A DNA stretch of 5,144 nt, from NCBI GenBank assembly GCA_046537875.1, contig JBKHJZ010000219.1, forward strand, positions 1 to 5,144, given 5' to 3'. The number at the start of each line of letters is the position of its first letter. Position 1 is the first letter of the stretch. Both the position numbers and the translations under genes were made by a program. Of this stretch, positions 1 through 5,144 are shown in pieces. Under the pieces are notes generated by a model. The model was not told the origin of the DNA and searched no databases. It saw nothing but the letters and a program-made list of their open reading frames with translations. The stretch is from JBKHJZ01 sp046537875 (lineage in GTDB: Bacteria; Actinomycetota; Acidimicrobiia; Acidimicrobiales; VFJN01).

Positions 1-987
1 GTCGAGGCGGCACAGGCCCTTGGCGAACACCTTGCCGTCCGGCCCCGCGATCTCGACGGCGTCCTCGGCCTCGAACCCGCCCTTCACCGCCACCACGCCG
101 GCCGGGAGCAGCGACACGCCCCGCTCGAGCAGCGCTCGCCGCGCCCCCTCGTCGACCACCACCGTGCCCGCCGACCCCACGGCGAACGCGATCCACAGCT
201 TGCGGGCGGGCAGGCGGCGCCGCCGCGGCACCACCACCGTGCCCACGCCGGGCTCACCGGCGACCGCGTCGCGCAGCACGTCGGGCCGGTCGGCCTTGGC
301 GATCATGGCCCGCACCCCCGACCACGCGGCGATCTTGGCCGCCGCGAGCTTGGAGGCCATGCCCCCGCTGCCCCGGACCCCGGCACCGCCGGCCATGCCC
401 TCGAAGGTGTGGTCCACCTCGACGATCTCCTCGATGAGCGAGGCGTCGGTGTCGAAGCGCGGATCCCCGGTGAACAGCCCGGGCTGGTCGGTGAGCAGCA
501 CCAGCAGGTCGGCGTTCACCAGGTGCGCCACCAGGGCCGCCAGCCGGTCGTTGTCGCCGAAGCGGATCTCGTCGTCGGCGATCGCGTCGTTCTCGTTCAC
601 GACGGGCACCACGCCCAGTTCGAGGAGCCGGGCGAGGGTGGAGCGGGCGTGCAGGTACTGCTGGCGCACCATGAAGTCGAGCGGTGCGAGCAGGACCTGG
701 CCGCCCACCAGCCCGTCGCGCGCGAGCGCGGCGTCGTAGACCCGCATGAGCCGGCTCTGGCCCACCGCCGAGATCGCCTGCAGCGTCACCGCGTCGCGGC
801 GGTGCCCGGCCTCGAGCCCGAGCGCCGGGACGCCCGCCGAGATCGCGCCGCTCGTCACCATCACCACGCGATGGCCGTCCTGCCGGAGCAGCGCGGCCTC
901 GTGGCAGAACTTCTCGATGGCCGCCTCGTGGATCTCGCCCGACTCGTCGGTGATCGACGAGGTCCCCACCTTGGCCACCACGATCAT
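1..987 (-). CDS. proB: Glutamate 5-kinase (gamma-glutamyl kinase), 3' end cut by the window
   Basis: ProB phosphorylates L-glutamate with ATP to gamma-glutamyl phosphate, the first and normally proline-inhibited step of proline synthesis in the cytoplasm. I translated 329 codons from the ATG at 987 to the window edge with no stop. The amino-acid kinase domain covers about residues 1-255: AKVGTS (5-10, phosphate-binding Lys6), VTSGAISAG (44-52), ISAVGQSRL (72-80), NENDAI (131-136), FGDNDRLAA (143-151), LLTDQPGLFTGDP (164-176) and GSGGMASKL (206-214, with Lys213). A PUA domain begins near residue 262 (KLWIAFA, then VVVDEGA and SLLPAGVVAVKG) and is incomplete. Compared with the 367-residue E. 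coli enzyme, about 35-40 C-terminal residues lie outside. The ATG is 7 bases after the obg stop, and the GGGGTGA spanning that stop may be a weak Shine-Dalgarno. I saw no in-frame ATG, GTG or TTG in the 15 or so codons upstream, so this start is well supported although the N-terminus is short. proA is a common neighbour but is not visible. Confidence 0.95.
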   Translation of the reverse strand, partial: MIVVAKVGTSSITDESGEIHEAAIEKFCHEAALLRQDGHRVVMVTSGAISAGVPALGLEAGHRRDAVTLQAISAVGQSRLMRVYDAALARDGLVGGQVLLAPLDFMVRQQYLHARSTLARLLELGVVPVVNENDAIADDEIRFGDNDRLAALVAHLVNADLLVLLTDQPGLFTGDPRFDTDASLIEEIVEVDHTFEGMAGGAGVRGSGGMASKLAAAKIAAWSGVRAMIAKADRPDVLRDAVAGEPGVGTVVVPRRRRLPARKLWIAFAVGSAGTVVVDEGARRALLERGVSLLPAGVVAVKGGFEAEDAVEIAGPDGKVFAKGLCRLD

Positions 988-994
988 GGCCGGC

Positions 995-2257
995 TCACCC
1001 CGCAGCCTCGTCGTCGTCCCGGTACTCGAACTCGAGCCCGCCGATCCGGACATGGTCGCCCGGCCGCGCACCCGCCCGGGCCAGCGCCCGATCGATGCCC
1101 AACCGCCGCAGGCGGCGCCGGGCCTCGGCCTGGGCGTCGTGCCGCGTCAGATCGGACAGCGCCACGGCCCTCACCGCCTCGCGACCGTCGACCACCCAGC
1201 CACCGCCCTCGCGCCGCACCTGGTAGCCCTCGCGCTCGGGGCGTAGCACCACGTACTGGGTCGGCTCGGGGAGCCGGGCACGCGCCGCACGCACCGCGTC
1301 CGCCAGGCGGCCCCGCAGCCGCTCGATCCCCTCGCCGGTCACCGCCGACACCCGCAGGTCGAGGTCCACGCCGACCCCGGTGCCCCCGCGCTCGTCGAGG
1401 TCGGCGCGGCTGCCGACCACCAGGCGCGGCCGGTCCAGCAGCTCGGGCCGGTAGGCGCGCAGCTCGTCGACCAGCACCTCGAGCTGCTCCGCGGGTGGCC
1501 GTTCGGCCACCGGTGCCAGGTCGAGCAGGACGCACAGCACCCGCGCCCTCTCGATGTGGCGGAGGAACCGGTGCCCGAGCCCCCGGCCCTCGCTCGCCCC
1601 CTCGATGAGCCCGGGGATGTCCGCCACGACGTACTCGTACCCGTCGTCGAGACGCACCACCCCGAGGTGCGGCTCGAGGGTGGTGAAGGGGTAGGCGGCG
1701 ATCTTGGGCCTCGCCGCGGAGATCCGGCTGATCAGCGTCGACTTGCCGACGTTGGGGAACCCGACCAGGGCGACGTCGGCCAGCAGCTTGAGCTGGAGCC
1801 GGAGCCAGCGCTCCTCCCCCACCTCACCCTGCTCGGCGAAGCCCGGCGCGCGCCGGCGGTTGCTCAGGAAGCGGGCGTTGCCCCGCCCGCCCCTGCCGCC
1901 CTCCGCCGCGCGGTAGCGGTCGCCGGCGTGCACGAGGTCGGCGAGCACGGTGCCGTCCCGGTCGAGCACCACCGTGCCCTCGGGGACCGGCACCACCGCC
2001 TCGGCGCCGGACGTACCGTGCCGCTTCCGGCCCTTCCCGTGCGAGCCGTCACCGGCCCGGCGGAACGGCTGGTCCCGGAACGAGAGGAGGGACGCGATGT
2101 TGTTGTCGGCGACCAGCCACACATCCCCGCCGGCGCCGCCGTCACCGCCGTCCGGGCCACCTCGCGCCACGTGCGCCTCCCGGCGGAACGACACCGCCCC
2201 GGCGCCGCCGTCACCGGCCTTGACGTGGAGGTTGCACTCGTCGACGAATTGGGACAC
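995..2257 (-). CDS. obg: Obg-family GTPase (ObgE/CgtA), ribosome assembly
   Basis: Obg is an essential GTPase that binds the maturing 50S subunit and links ribosome assembly to guanine-nucleotide levels, including ppGpp. Numbered from GTG 2257 (420 residues), all three family domains are present. The glycine-rich Obg fold spans about 1-158 (VKAGDGGAG at 12-20; GGPDGGDGGAGGDVWL). The G domain has G1 GFPNVGKS (166-173), G2 around TT (192-193), G3 DIPG (213-216), G4 SRAD (283-286) and G5 SAVTGEG (304-310). A C-terminal OCT domain spans about 335-412 (YVVLRP to GLEFEY), ending in a short acidic tail. G4 is unusual, since the family normally has NKxD. The frame is open to another GTG at 2317, which would add 20 residues. 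I chose 2257 because Obg proteins normally begin a few residues before FVDE..LHVKAGDGG. Neither GTG has a good Shine-Dalgarno sequence, so the start is the least certain part. The gene lies between rpmA and proB, as often in actinobacteria. Confidence 0.96.
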   Translation of the reverse strand: MSQFVDECNLHVKAGDGGAGAVSFRREAHVARGGPDGGDGGAGGDVWLVADNNIASLLSFRDQPFRRAGDGSHGKGRKRHGTSGAEAVVPVPEGTVVLDRDGTVLADLVHAGDRYRAAEGGRGGRGNARFLSNRRRAPGFAEQGEVGEERWLRLQLKLLADVALVGFPNVGKSTLISRISAARPKIAAYPFTTLEPHLGVVRLDDGYEYVVADIPGLIEGASEGRGLGHRFLRHIERARVLCVLLDLAPVAERPPAEQLEVLVDELRAYRPELLDRPRLVVGSRADLDERGGTGVGVDLDLRVSAVTGEGIERLRGRLADAVRAARARLPEPTQYVVLRPEREGYQVRREGGGWVVDGREAVRAVALSDLTRHDAQAEARRRLRRLGIDRALARAGARPGDHVRIGGLEFEYRDDDEAAG

Positions 2258-2278
2258 CGCCCGGAGTATGTCGGGCGG
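2257..2278 (-). promoter_or_regulatory. Possible hairpin abutting the obg start codon
   Basis: On the minus strand the arms CCGCCCG (2278-2272) and CGGGCGG (2263-2257) are perfectly complementary over 7 bp, with an 8-base loop ACATACTC. The last G of the second arm is the first base of the preferred GTG start of obg. No Shine-Dalgarno sequence is visible upstream, so the hairpin occupies the space where the ribosome would bind. It could limit initiation or be a processing site. In DNA this GC-rich a 7-bp stem can also occur by chance, so function is inference. Confidence 0.3.
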
Positions 2279-2312
2279 CAGGCCCCGGTGCGAAAGCGGT
2301 TCTGGCCCGTCG

Positions 2313-2330
2313 GCCACCGCCGGCGGCGGC
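2313..2330 (-). other. Near-perfect GC palindrome in the rpmA-obg gap
   Basis: As minus-strand RNA, the two halves GCCGCCGCC and GGCGGUGGC pair along their whole length with a single G-U wobble, so about 7 bp can form once a 4-base loop is allowed. It lies 9 bases after the rpmA stop and covers the upstream alternative GTG of obg at 2317. No T-run follows, so it is not an ordinary intrinsic terminator. It might protect or process the transcript between rpmA and obg, or be a chance result of GC-rich sequence. Confidence 0.25.
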
Positions 2331-2338
2331 CCGCTGGA

Positions 2339-2593
2339 TCAGTCGACGGGAAGCACGTCGACCAGCTTGCGGCCCCGCCGCCGGCCGAACTTCACCCGGC
2401 CCGGGGCGCGGGCGTACAGGGTGTCGTCGCCGCCCCGCCCGACGTTCTCGCCCGGGTGGAACCGGGTGCCGCGCTGGCGCACGATGATGGTCCCGGCGTC
2501 GATCTGCGTGCCGTCGTACACCTTCACGCCGAGGCGCTTGCTCTGCGAGTCGCGCCCGTTCCTGGTGGAACCTGCGCCCTTGGTCTTGGACAT
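2339..2593 (-). CDS. rpmA: Ribosomal protein L27 (bL27)
   Basis: bL27 belongs to the large ribosomal subunit, and its flexible N-terminus reaches toward the peptidyl-transferase centre and contacts tRNA. The 84-residue product matches the family from end to end: N-terminus MSKTKGAGSTRNGRDS, then RLGVKVYDG, then the signature IIVRQRGTRFHPGENVGRGG and DDTLYA, ending in a basic KFGRRRGRK stretch. Length is normal for L27. There is no N-terminal extension of the kind that Firmicutes L27 carries and removes by protease, so the mature N-terminus should need at most loss of Met. The ATG has a strong Shine-Dalgarno sequence 8 bases upstream. The gene follows rplU by 14 bases, the widely conserved L21-L27 pair, which suggests co-transcription and matched output. 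Identification is secure. Confidence 0.98.
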   Translation of the reverse strand: MSKTKGAGSTRNGRDSQSKRLGVKVYDGTQIDAGTIIVRQRGTRFHPGENVGRGGDDTLYARAPGRVKFGRRRGRKLVDVLPVD

Positions 2594-2601
2594 GTCGCCG
2601 G

Positions 2602-2607
2602 CCTCCC
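2602..2607 (-). promoter_or_regulatory. Shine-Dalgarno sequence of rpmA
   Basis: GGGAGG on the minus strand lies 8 bases before the rpmA ATG and directly follows the rplU stop, reading TGAGGGAGG. A ribosome finishing L21 would sit on this site, which suggests translational coupling of L21 and L27. It is the clearest ribosome-binding site in the window. Confidence 0.75.
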
Positions 2608-3162
2608 TCAGTCCTCGCTGGCGCTCTTCTTCGCCCCGGCCTTCTTGGCGCCGGCCTTCTTCGCCCCGGCCTTCTTGGCGCCGGCCTTCTTCGCCGTGCT
2701 CTTCGTGCTCTTCGTGCTCTTCGTGGCCGCGCTCTTCGTGGCCGCGCTCTTCGTGGCCGCGCTCTTCGTGGCCGCGCTCTTCGTGGCCGCGCTCTTCGAT
2801 GCCGACGTGGCCCGGCCCGTCTGCGCCGAGGTGCCCGACACGGTGCCGCCCGTCATCGAGATGCTCATGATCTCGACCGTCGAGTAGCGCTGGCGGTGCC
2901 CCCAGCGCCGCCGGTTGTTGGTCTTGGGCTTGTAGGTGAAACCCGTGATCTTCGGGCCCTTCGCCTCGCCCACCACCCTGGCCGTCACCCGGGACGTGCC
3001 GAGGGCGGTGGGGCCGGCGAGCACGGTGTCGCCGTCGACGAGGAGGACCGGCGTGAGCTCGATCTCGTCGTCGTCGGCGCCGGGGCGCAGCAGCTCGATG
3101 TCGAGCCGCTGGCCTTCCTCGACCCGATACTGCTTGCCACCGGTCTTGATGACTGCGTACAT
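2608..3162 (-). CDS. rplU: Ribosomal protein L21 (bL21) with a long Lys/Ala-rich repeat tail
   Basis: bL21 is a 23S rRNA-binding protein of the large subunit. Residues 1-102 are a standard L21: MYAVIKTGGKQYRV at the start, a central beta region (LLVDGDTVLAGP, VTARVVGEAKGPKI), and the conserved basic end FTYKPKTNNRRRWGHRQ, then YSTVEIMSI. E. coli L21 is about 103 residues, so the last 80 or so are extra. A Ser/Thr/Gly linker (about 102-123) leads into five SAATK units (124-148), a short STK stretch (149-156), and four AKKAG units plus a partial one (157-179), ending ASED. The tail resembles the Lys/Ala tails of actinobacterial HU/HupB and histone H1-like proteins, which suggests disorder and nucleic-acid contact; that is inference. 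The start is fixed by the canonical N-terminus, with GAGG 8 bases upstream (3174-3171). It heads the rplU-rpmA pair. Confidence 0.97.
   Translation of the reverse strand: MYAVIKTGGKQYRVEEGQRLDIELLRPGADDDEIELTPVLLVDGDTVLAGPTALGTSRVTARVVGEAKGPKITGFTYKPKTNNRRRWGHRQRYSTVEIMSISMTGGTVSGTSAQTGRATSASKSAATKSAATKSAATKSAATKSAATKSTKSTKSTAKKAGAKKAGAKKAGAKKAGAKKSASED
2626..2685 (-). repeat. Two perfect copies of a 30-bp repeat (AKKAG region of rplU)
   Basis: On the plus strand the 15-base units cttcttcgccccggc and cttcttggcgccggc alternate: 2626-2640, 2641-2655, 2656-2670, 2671-2685. The 30-bp pair is therefore present twice without a mismatch, and a third copy begins at 2686 and diverges after cttcttcgcc. 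It encodes AKKAG units in L21, using different Ala and Gly codons in alternate units. Confidence 0.92.
2695..2718 (-). repeat. Short 9-bp repeats (STK region of rplU)
   Basis: On the plus strand cttcgtgct occurs at 2701-2709 and 2710-2718, preceded by the partial copy cgtgct at 2695-2700. It encodes STK in L21. The unit equals the neighbouring 15-bp unit without an internal ggccgc, so the two repeat classes are related. Confidence 0.85.
2719..2793 (-). repeat. Five perfect 15-bp tandem repeats (SAATK region of rplU)
   Basis: The plus-strand unit cttcgtggccgcgct is repeated five times with no substitution, encoding SAATK on the minus strand. A degenerate sixth unit (2794-2808, cttcgatgccgacgt, encoding TSASK) flanks the array. 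Because the period is a multiple of three, gain or loss of units keeps the L21 frame. Identical synonymous positions suggest recent copying rather than selection on the peptide alone. Confidence 0.95.
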
Positions 3163-3178
3163 GCGATCTGCCTCGTCG

Positions 3179-3193
3179 GCGCGCCGAGCGCGC
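3179..3193 (-). other. Small hairpin in the presumed rplU leader
   Basis: GCGCGC arms (3193-3188 and 3184-3179) flank a 3-base TCG loop on the minus strand, 5 bases before the GAGG Shine-Dalgarno of rplU. If transcription starts after the proposed -10 at 3214-3219, the hairpin would lie in a leader of roughly 45 bases. Leader-based control of L21 operons is known in other phyla, but this structure is too small and GC-biased to assign a function. Confidence 0.25.
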
Positions 3194-3213
3194 GTGGTCG
3201 AAGGGGACGGGTC

Positions 3214-3243
3214 AGCCTATCCGGGCGGTCGAGCCGGTCGCCA
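3214..3243 (-). promoter_or_regulatory. Candidate promoter for rplU-rpmA-obg-proB
   Basis: On the minus strand TAGGCT (3219-3214) fits the TAnnnT -10 pattern common in actinobacteria. TGGCGA (3243-3238), 18 bases upstream, is a weak match to a -35 of the TTGACA type. The position between rne and rplU is where an operon promoter would be expected, and CGGATAGGCTG is locally AT-richer than its surroundings. No transcript data are available; the -10 is more convincing than the -35. Confidence 0.35.
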
Positions 3244-3266
3244 CCTCCGCCGCCCGGGCCCGGAGG
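3244..3266 (-). terminator. Weak hairpin immediately after the rne stop
   Basis: CCTCCG (3266-3261) and CGGAGG (3249-3244) form a perfect 6-bp stem around an 11-base GC loop that is itself partly palindromic. It starts right after the rne TGA, where a 3' end would be expected. No T-run follows on the minus strand, so a classical intrinsic terminator is unlikely. It may instead stabilise the rne 3' end, or mean nothing in sequence this rich in GC. Confidence 0.22.
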
Positions 3267-5144
3267 TCAGTCCGGCAGCAGGTCGTGCTCGATGAGCACG
3301 CCCCGCCCCCTGCACTCGGGGCACTGGCGGGCGAACGACTCGAGCAGGCCCTCGCCGATGCGCTTGCGGGTCATCTCGCACAGGCCGAGCTCGGAGATCT
3401 CGAACACCTGGGTGCGGGTCTTGTCCCGCGACAGCGCCTCGCGGAACACCCGGACGACCTCGTCGCGGTTGTCCTTGCGCTCCATGTCGATGAAGTCGAC
3501 GACGATGATGCCGCCGATGTCCCGCAACCGCAGCTGGCGCGCGGTCTCGACCGCGGCCTCCAGGTTGTTCTTGAAGACGGTCTCCTCGAGGCTGGAGCGG
3601 CCCACGTTCTTGCCGGTGTTGACGTCGATGACCGTGAGCGCCTCGGTGTGCTCGATGATCAGCGAGCCGCCGGACGGCAGCCACACCTTGCGGTCGAGCG
3701 CCCGATGGAGCTGCTCGTGCACGTGCTGGCGCTCGAACAGCGGCAGCGCCTCCGTCTCGGGGTCGTAGTACCGGACCCGGTCGGCCAGCTCGGGGCTGAT
3801 CGACGCAACGTAGTCGCGGACGGCGACGTAGAGGTCGTGGTCGTCGATCAGCACGCTCCGGTAGTCCTGGCTGAACTCCTCGCGGATGACGCGGACCGCC
3901 ATGTCGGGCTCCCGGTAGAGGAGCGCTGGCGCCTTCGACCGCTTCGCCAGCGACTCGATCTGCCGCCACTGCTCGACCAGCCGGCGGACGTCGTCCTCGA
4001 TCTCCTCGGCGGTCACCTTCTCGGCCGCGGTGCGAACGATCACACCGTGCTGGGCCGGCTTGACCTGGTCGAGGATCGCCCGGAGCCGCTTGCGCTCCTC
4101 GTCGGGCAGCCGCTTGGAGATGCCGTAGGTCGACGACTCGGGGATGAGCACCACGAACCGGCCGGGCAGCGACACCTCCTGGGTCAACCGTGCGCCCTTC
4201 GCGCCGATCGGGTTCTTGGTGACCTGGCAGACGATGGTCTGGCCGGGCCTGAGCACGTCCTCGATGCGGGGACGCCCCGAGCCCTCGATGTCCTCCGGGT
4301 CGTACTGGACATCGCCCCGGTACAGCACGGCGTTCTTGGGCGTGCCGATGTCGACGAACGCCGCCTCCATGCCGGGCAGCACGTTCTGCACCCGGCCGAG
4401 GTAGATGTTGCCGTGGATCTGCGAGACGTCGTCGGAGGGGTGCGAGACGTAGTGCTCGATGAGCGCCCGCCCCTCCAGCACCGCGATCTGGGTGGCCCGC
4501 TCGGTCACGTGGACGGCCATCGAGTAACGCCCCACGGGGCGGCCCTTGCGCTCGCGGCCGCGCCGGCCCTCGAGCGTCTCCTCGTCGAGCGAGACAGGCT
4601 CGTGCGAGATGACCGCCTCCACCGGCTGGTCTGCCCGCTTGGTGGTCGCCTGCTTGGCGGCCCCGGAGCGTCCGCGCCCGCCGCGCCTGCGGCGCCGCCG
4701 CTTCCCCCCGCCGCCCTCAGCCGGGGCCGGCGCCTGCTCGGCGCCGGTGCCGGGCCGGCGCAGCGCCTCGGGCGGGATCGAGTCGCCGATCTTCGGCTTG
4801 TGCGGAACGAGTGCCCGCTCGGCCGCCTCGACCGACGAGGGTCGCCCCTCGCGGTGCTGCTCGGGGAGCTCCGGATTCCTGTCGTCGTCGCCGTCTCCCG
4901 TGGCCTGCCCGGTCTCGCCCGCGGCCTTCCGGGACCCGCCGGGGGCCCGCCGGGCCGCCGCTCCGGCGCGGGTGCGGCCGCCGGTGCCGTCGCTCCGGGC
5001 GCCGTCATTCTCGCCGCCGTCCCCGCCGCGATCGCCCTCGCCGCCGTCGCCGCTTCCGGCGTCGCTGCGTGACCGGTTGCTGCGCTTGCGGCCGCCTCGT
5101 GACCCGCGCCGGCGTCGCTTCCGCCCGGTGGCCTCGCCGGTGGC
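3267..5144 (-). CDS. rne: Ribonuclease E/G family endoribonuclease, 5' end cut by the window
   Basis: RNase E/G cleaves single-stranded RNA, preferring 5'-monophosphate substrates, and acts in rRNA maturation and mRNA decay. The frame is open from the right edge to TGA at 3267, giving 625 residues with no start codon seen. Residues 1 to about 200 are a low-complexity extension rich in Arg, Gly, Asp and Ala. The catalytic core follows: S1 domain (GNIYLGRVQNVLPGMEAAFVDIG, about 245-267), 5'-sensor region (VIVRTAAEK, about 368-376), and the DNase I-like domain with metal-binding aspartates in VIDVNTGK (Asp507, codon 3626-3624) and VVDFIDM (Asp550, codon 3497-3495). The zinc-link CPEC (608-611, codons 3323-3312) comes 14 residues before the end. 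There is thus no long C-terminal scaffold like that of E. coli RNase E; the extension is N-terminal, as in other actinobacteria. A GTG at 4622 and an ATG at 4520 are internal, in-frame and poorly supported as starts. Its place before rplU fits actinobacterial gene order. Confidence 0.95.
   Translation of the reverse strand, partial: ATGEATGRKRRRRGSRGGRKRSNRSRSDAGSGDGGEGDRGGDGGENDGARSDGTGGRTRAGAAARRAPGGSRKAAGETGQATGDGDDDRNPELPEQHREGRPSSVEAAERALVPHKPKIGDSIPPEALRRPGTGAEQAPAPAEGGGGKRRRRRRGGRGRSGAAKQATTKRADQPVEAVISHEPVSLDEETLEGRRGRERKGRPVGRYSMAVHVTERATQIAVLEGRALIEHYVSHPSDDVSQIHGNIYLGRVQNVLPGMEAAFVDIGTPKNAVLYRGDVQYDPEDIEGSGRPRIEDVLRPGQTIVCQVTKNPIGAKGARLTQEVSLPGRFVVLIPESSTYGISKRLPDEERKRLRAILDQVKPAQHGVIVRTAAEKVTAEEIEDDVRRLVEQWRQIESLAKRSKAPALLYREPDMAVRVIREEFSQDYRSVLIDDHDLYVAVRDYVASISPELADRVRYYDPETEALPLFERQHVHEQLHRALDRKVWLPSGGSLIIEHTEALTVIDVNTGKNVGRSSLEETVFKNNLEAAVETARQLRLRDIGGIIVVDFIDMERKDNRDEVVRVFREALSRDKTRTQVFEISELGLCEMTRKRIGEGLLESFARQCPECRGRGVLIEHDLLPD

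Noticed and set aside
409..1608. Plus-strand open frames opposite proB and obg.
   Set aside because: They overlap secure minus-strand genes and encode Arg/Pro/Ala-rich sequence without domains.
2258..2317. The GTG at 2317 as the obg start, adding 20 residues.
   Set aside because: The added sequence does not resemble the Obg N-terminus, and family members begin close to FVDE..LHVKAGDGG. It has no better ribosome-binding site and lies in a palindrome. It is kept only as an alternative.
2626..2808. Tandem repeats as a possible CRISPR array or intergenic minisatellite.
   Set aside because: The units are 9-30 bp, directly adjacent with no spacers, in frame inside rplU, and code a lysine-periodic peptide.
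1556..2887. Plus-strand open frame with a hydrophobic repeated segment (FVAAL, FLAPAF) that could look like a membrane protein.
   Set aside because: The hydrophobic repeats are the reverse complement of the Lys/Ala codons in the L21 tail. The frame crosses three identified genes and has no independent support.
3244..3266. A strong rho-independent terminator after rne.
   Set aside because: The stem is only 6 bp and no T-run follows, so it is listed as a weak hairpin only.
3267..4622. Treating the GTG at 4622 as the true start of rne (451 residues).
   Set aside because: The frame stays open for 174 more codons to the window edge with Arg/Gly-rich sequence typical of actinobacterial RNase E extensions, so the gene most likely begins outside the window.
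3285..5072. Very long open frame on the plus strand opposite rne.
   Set aside because: It is antisense to a clear RNase E/G, its product is compositionally biased with no recognisable motif, and GC-rich coding DNA routinely opens antisense frames.

Overview
The window is very GC-rich, with codons that mostly end in G or C. It carries five genes, all on the minus strand, and no gene supported on the plus strand. Their order in transcription is rne (RNase E/G), rplU (L21), rpmA (L27), obg (ribosome-assembly GTPase), proB (glutamate 5-kinase). This order and the protein details point to a high-GC actinobacterium: RNase E has a long Arg/Gly-rich N-terminal extension before its catalytic core, and L21 has a Lys/Ala-rich tail. 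My best guess is the class Acidimicrobiia, but that placement is inference from general resemblance and was not tested by any search.

Right to left (5' to 3' on the minus strand): 5144-3267 is RNase E/G, cut by the window edge so its start codon is not visible. A 104-base gap (3266-3163) holds a weak hairpin, a plausible -10/-35 pair and a second small hairpin in the presumed rplU leader. rplU (3162-2608) has a normal L21 body of about 100 residues followed by an unusual tail of about 80 residues built from perfect DNA tandem repeats. rpmA (2593-2339) follows 14 bases later, and its Shine-Dalgarno sequence touches the rplU stop. After 81 more bases comes obg (GTG at 2257, stop at 995). This gap has two hairpins and no clear Shine-Dalgarno sequence. 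proB starts 7 bases after obg (ATG at 987) and runs off the left edge without its last 35-40 or so codons.

The genes are housekeeping: an endoribonuclease for rRNA and mRNA processing, two large-subunit ribosomal proteins, the GTPase that helps finish the 50S subunit, and the first enzyme of proline synthesis. rplU to proB look like one operon. rne may have its own transcript or read through.

I found no mobile element, CRISPR array, tRNA, rRNA, toxin-antitoxin or defence system. What deserves a second look is local: the L21 repeat tail and its evidence of stepwise duplication, an altered G4 (guanine-specificity) motif in Obg, a hairpin against the obg start codon, and the charge-patterned N-terminal extension of RNase E. 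I do not see an undescribed multi-gene system here.
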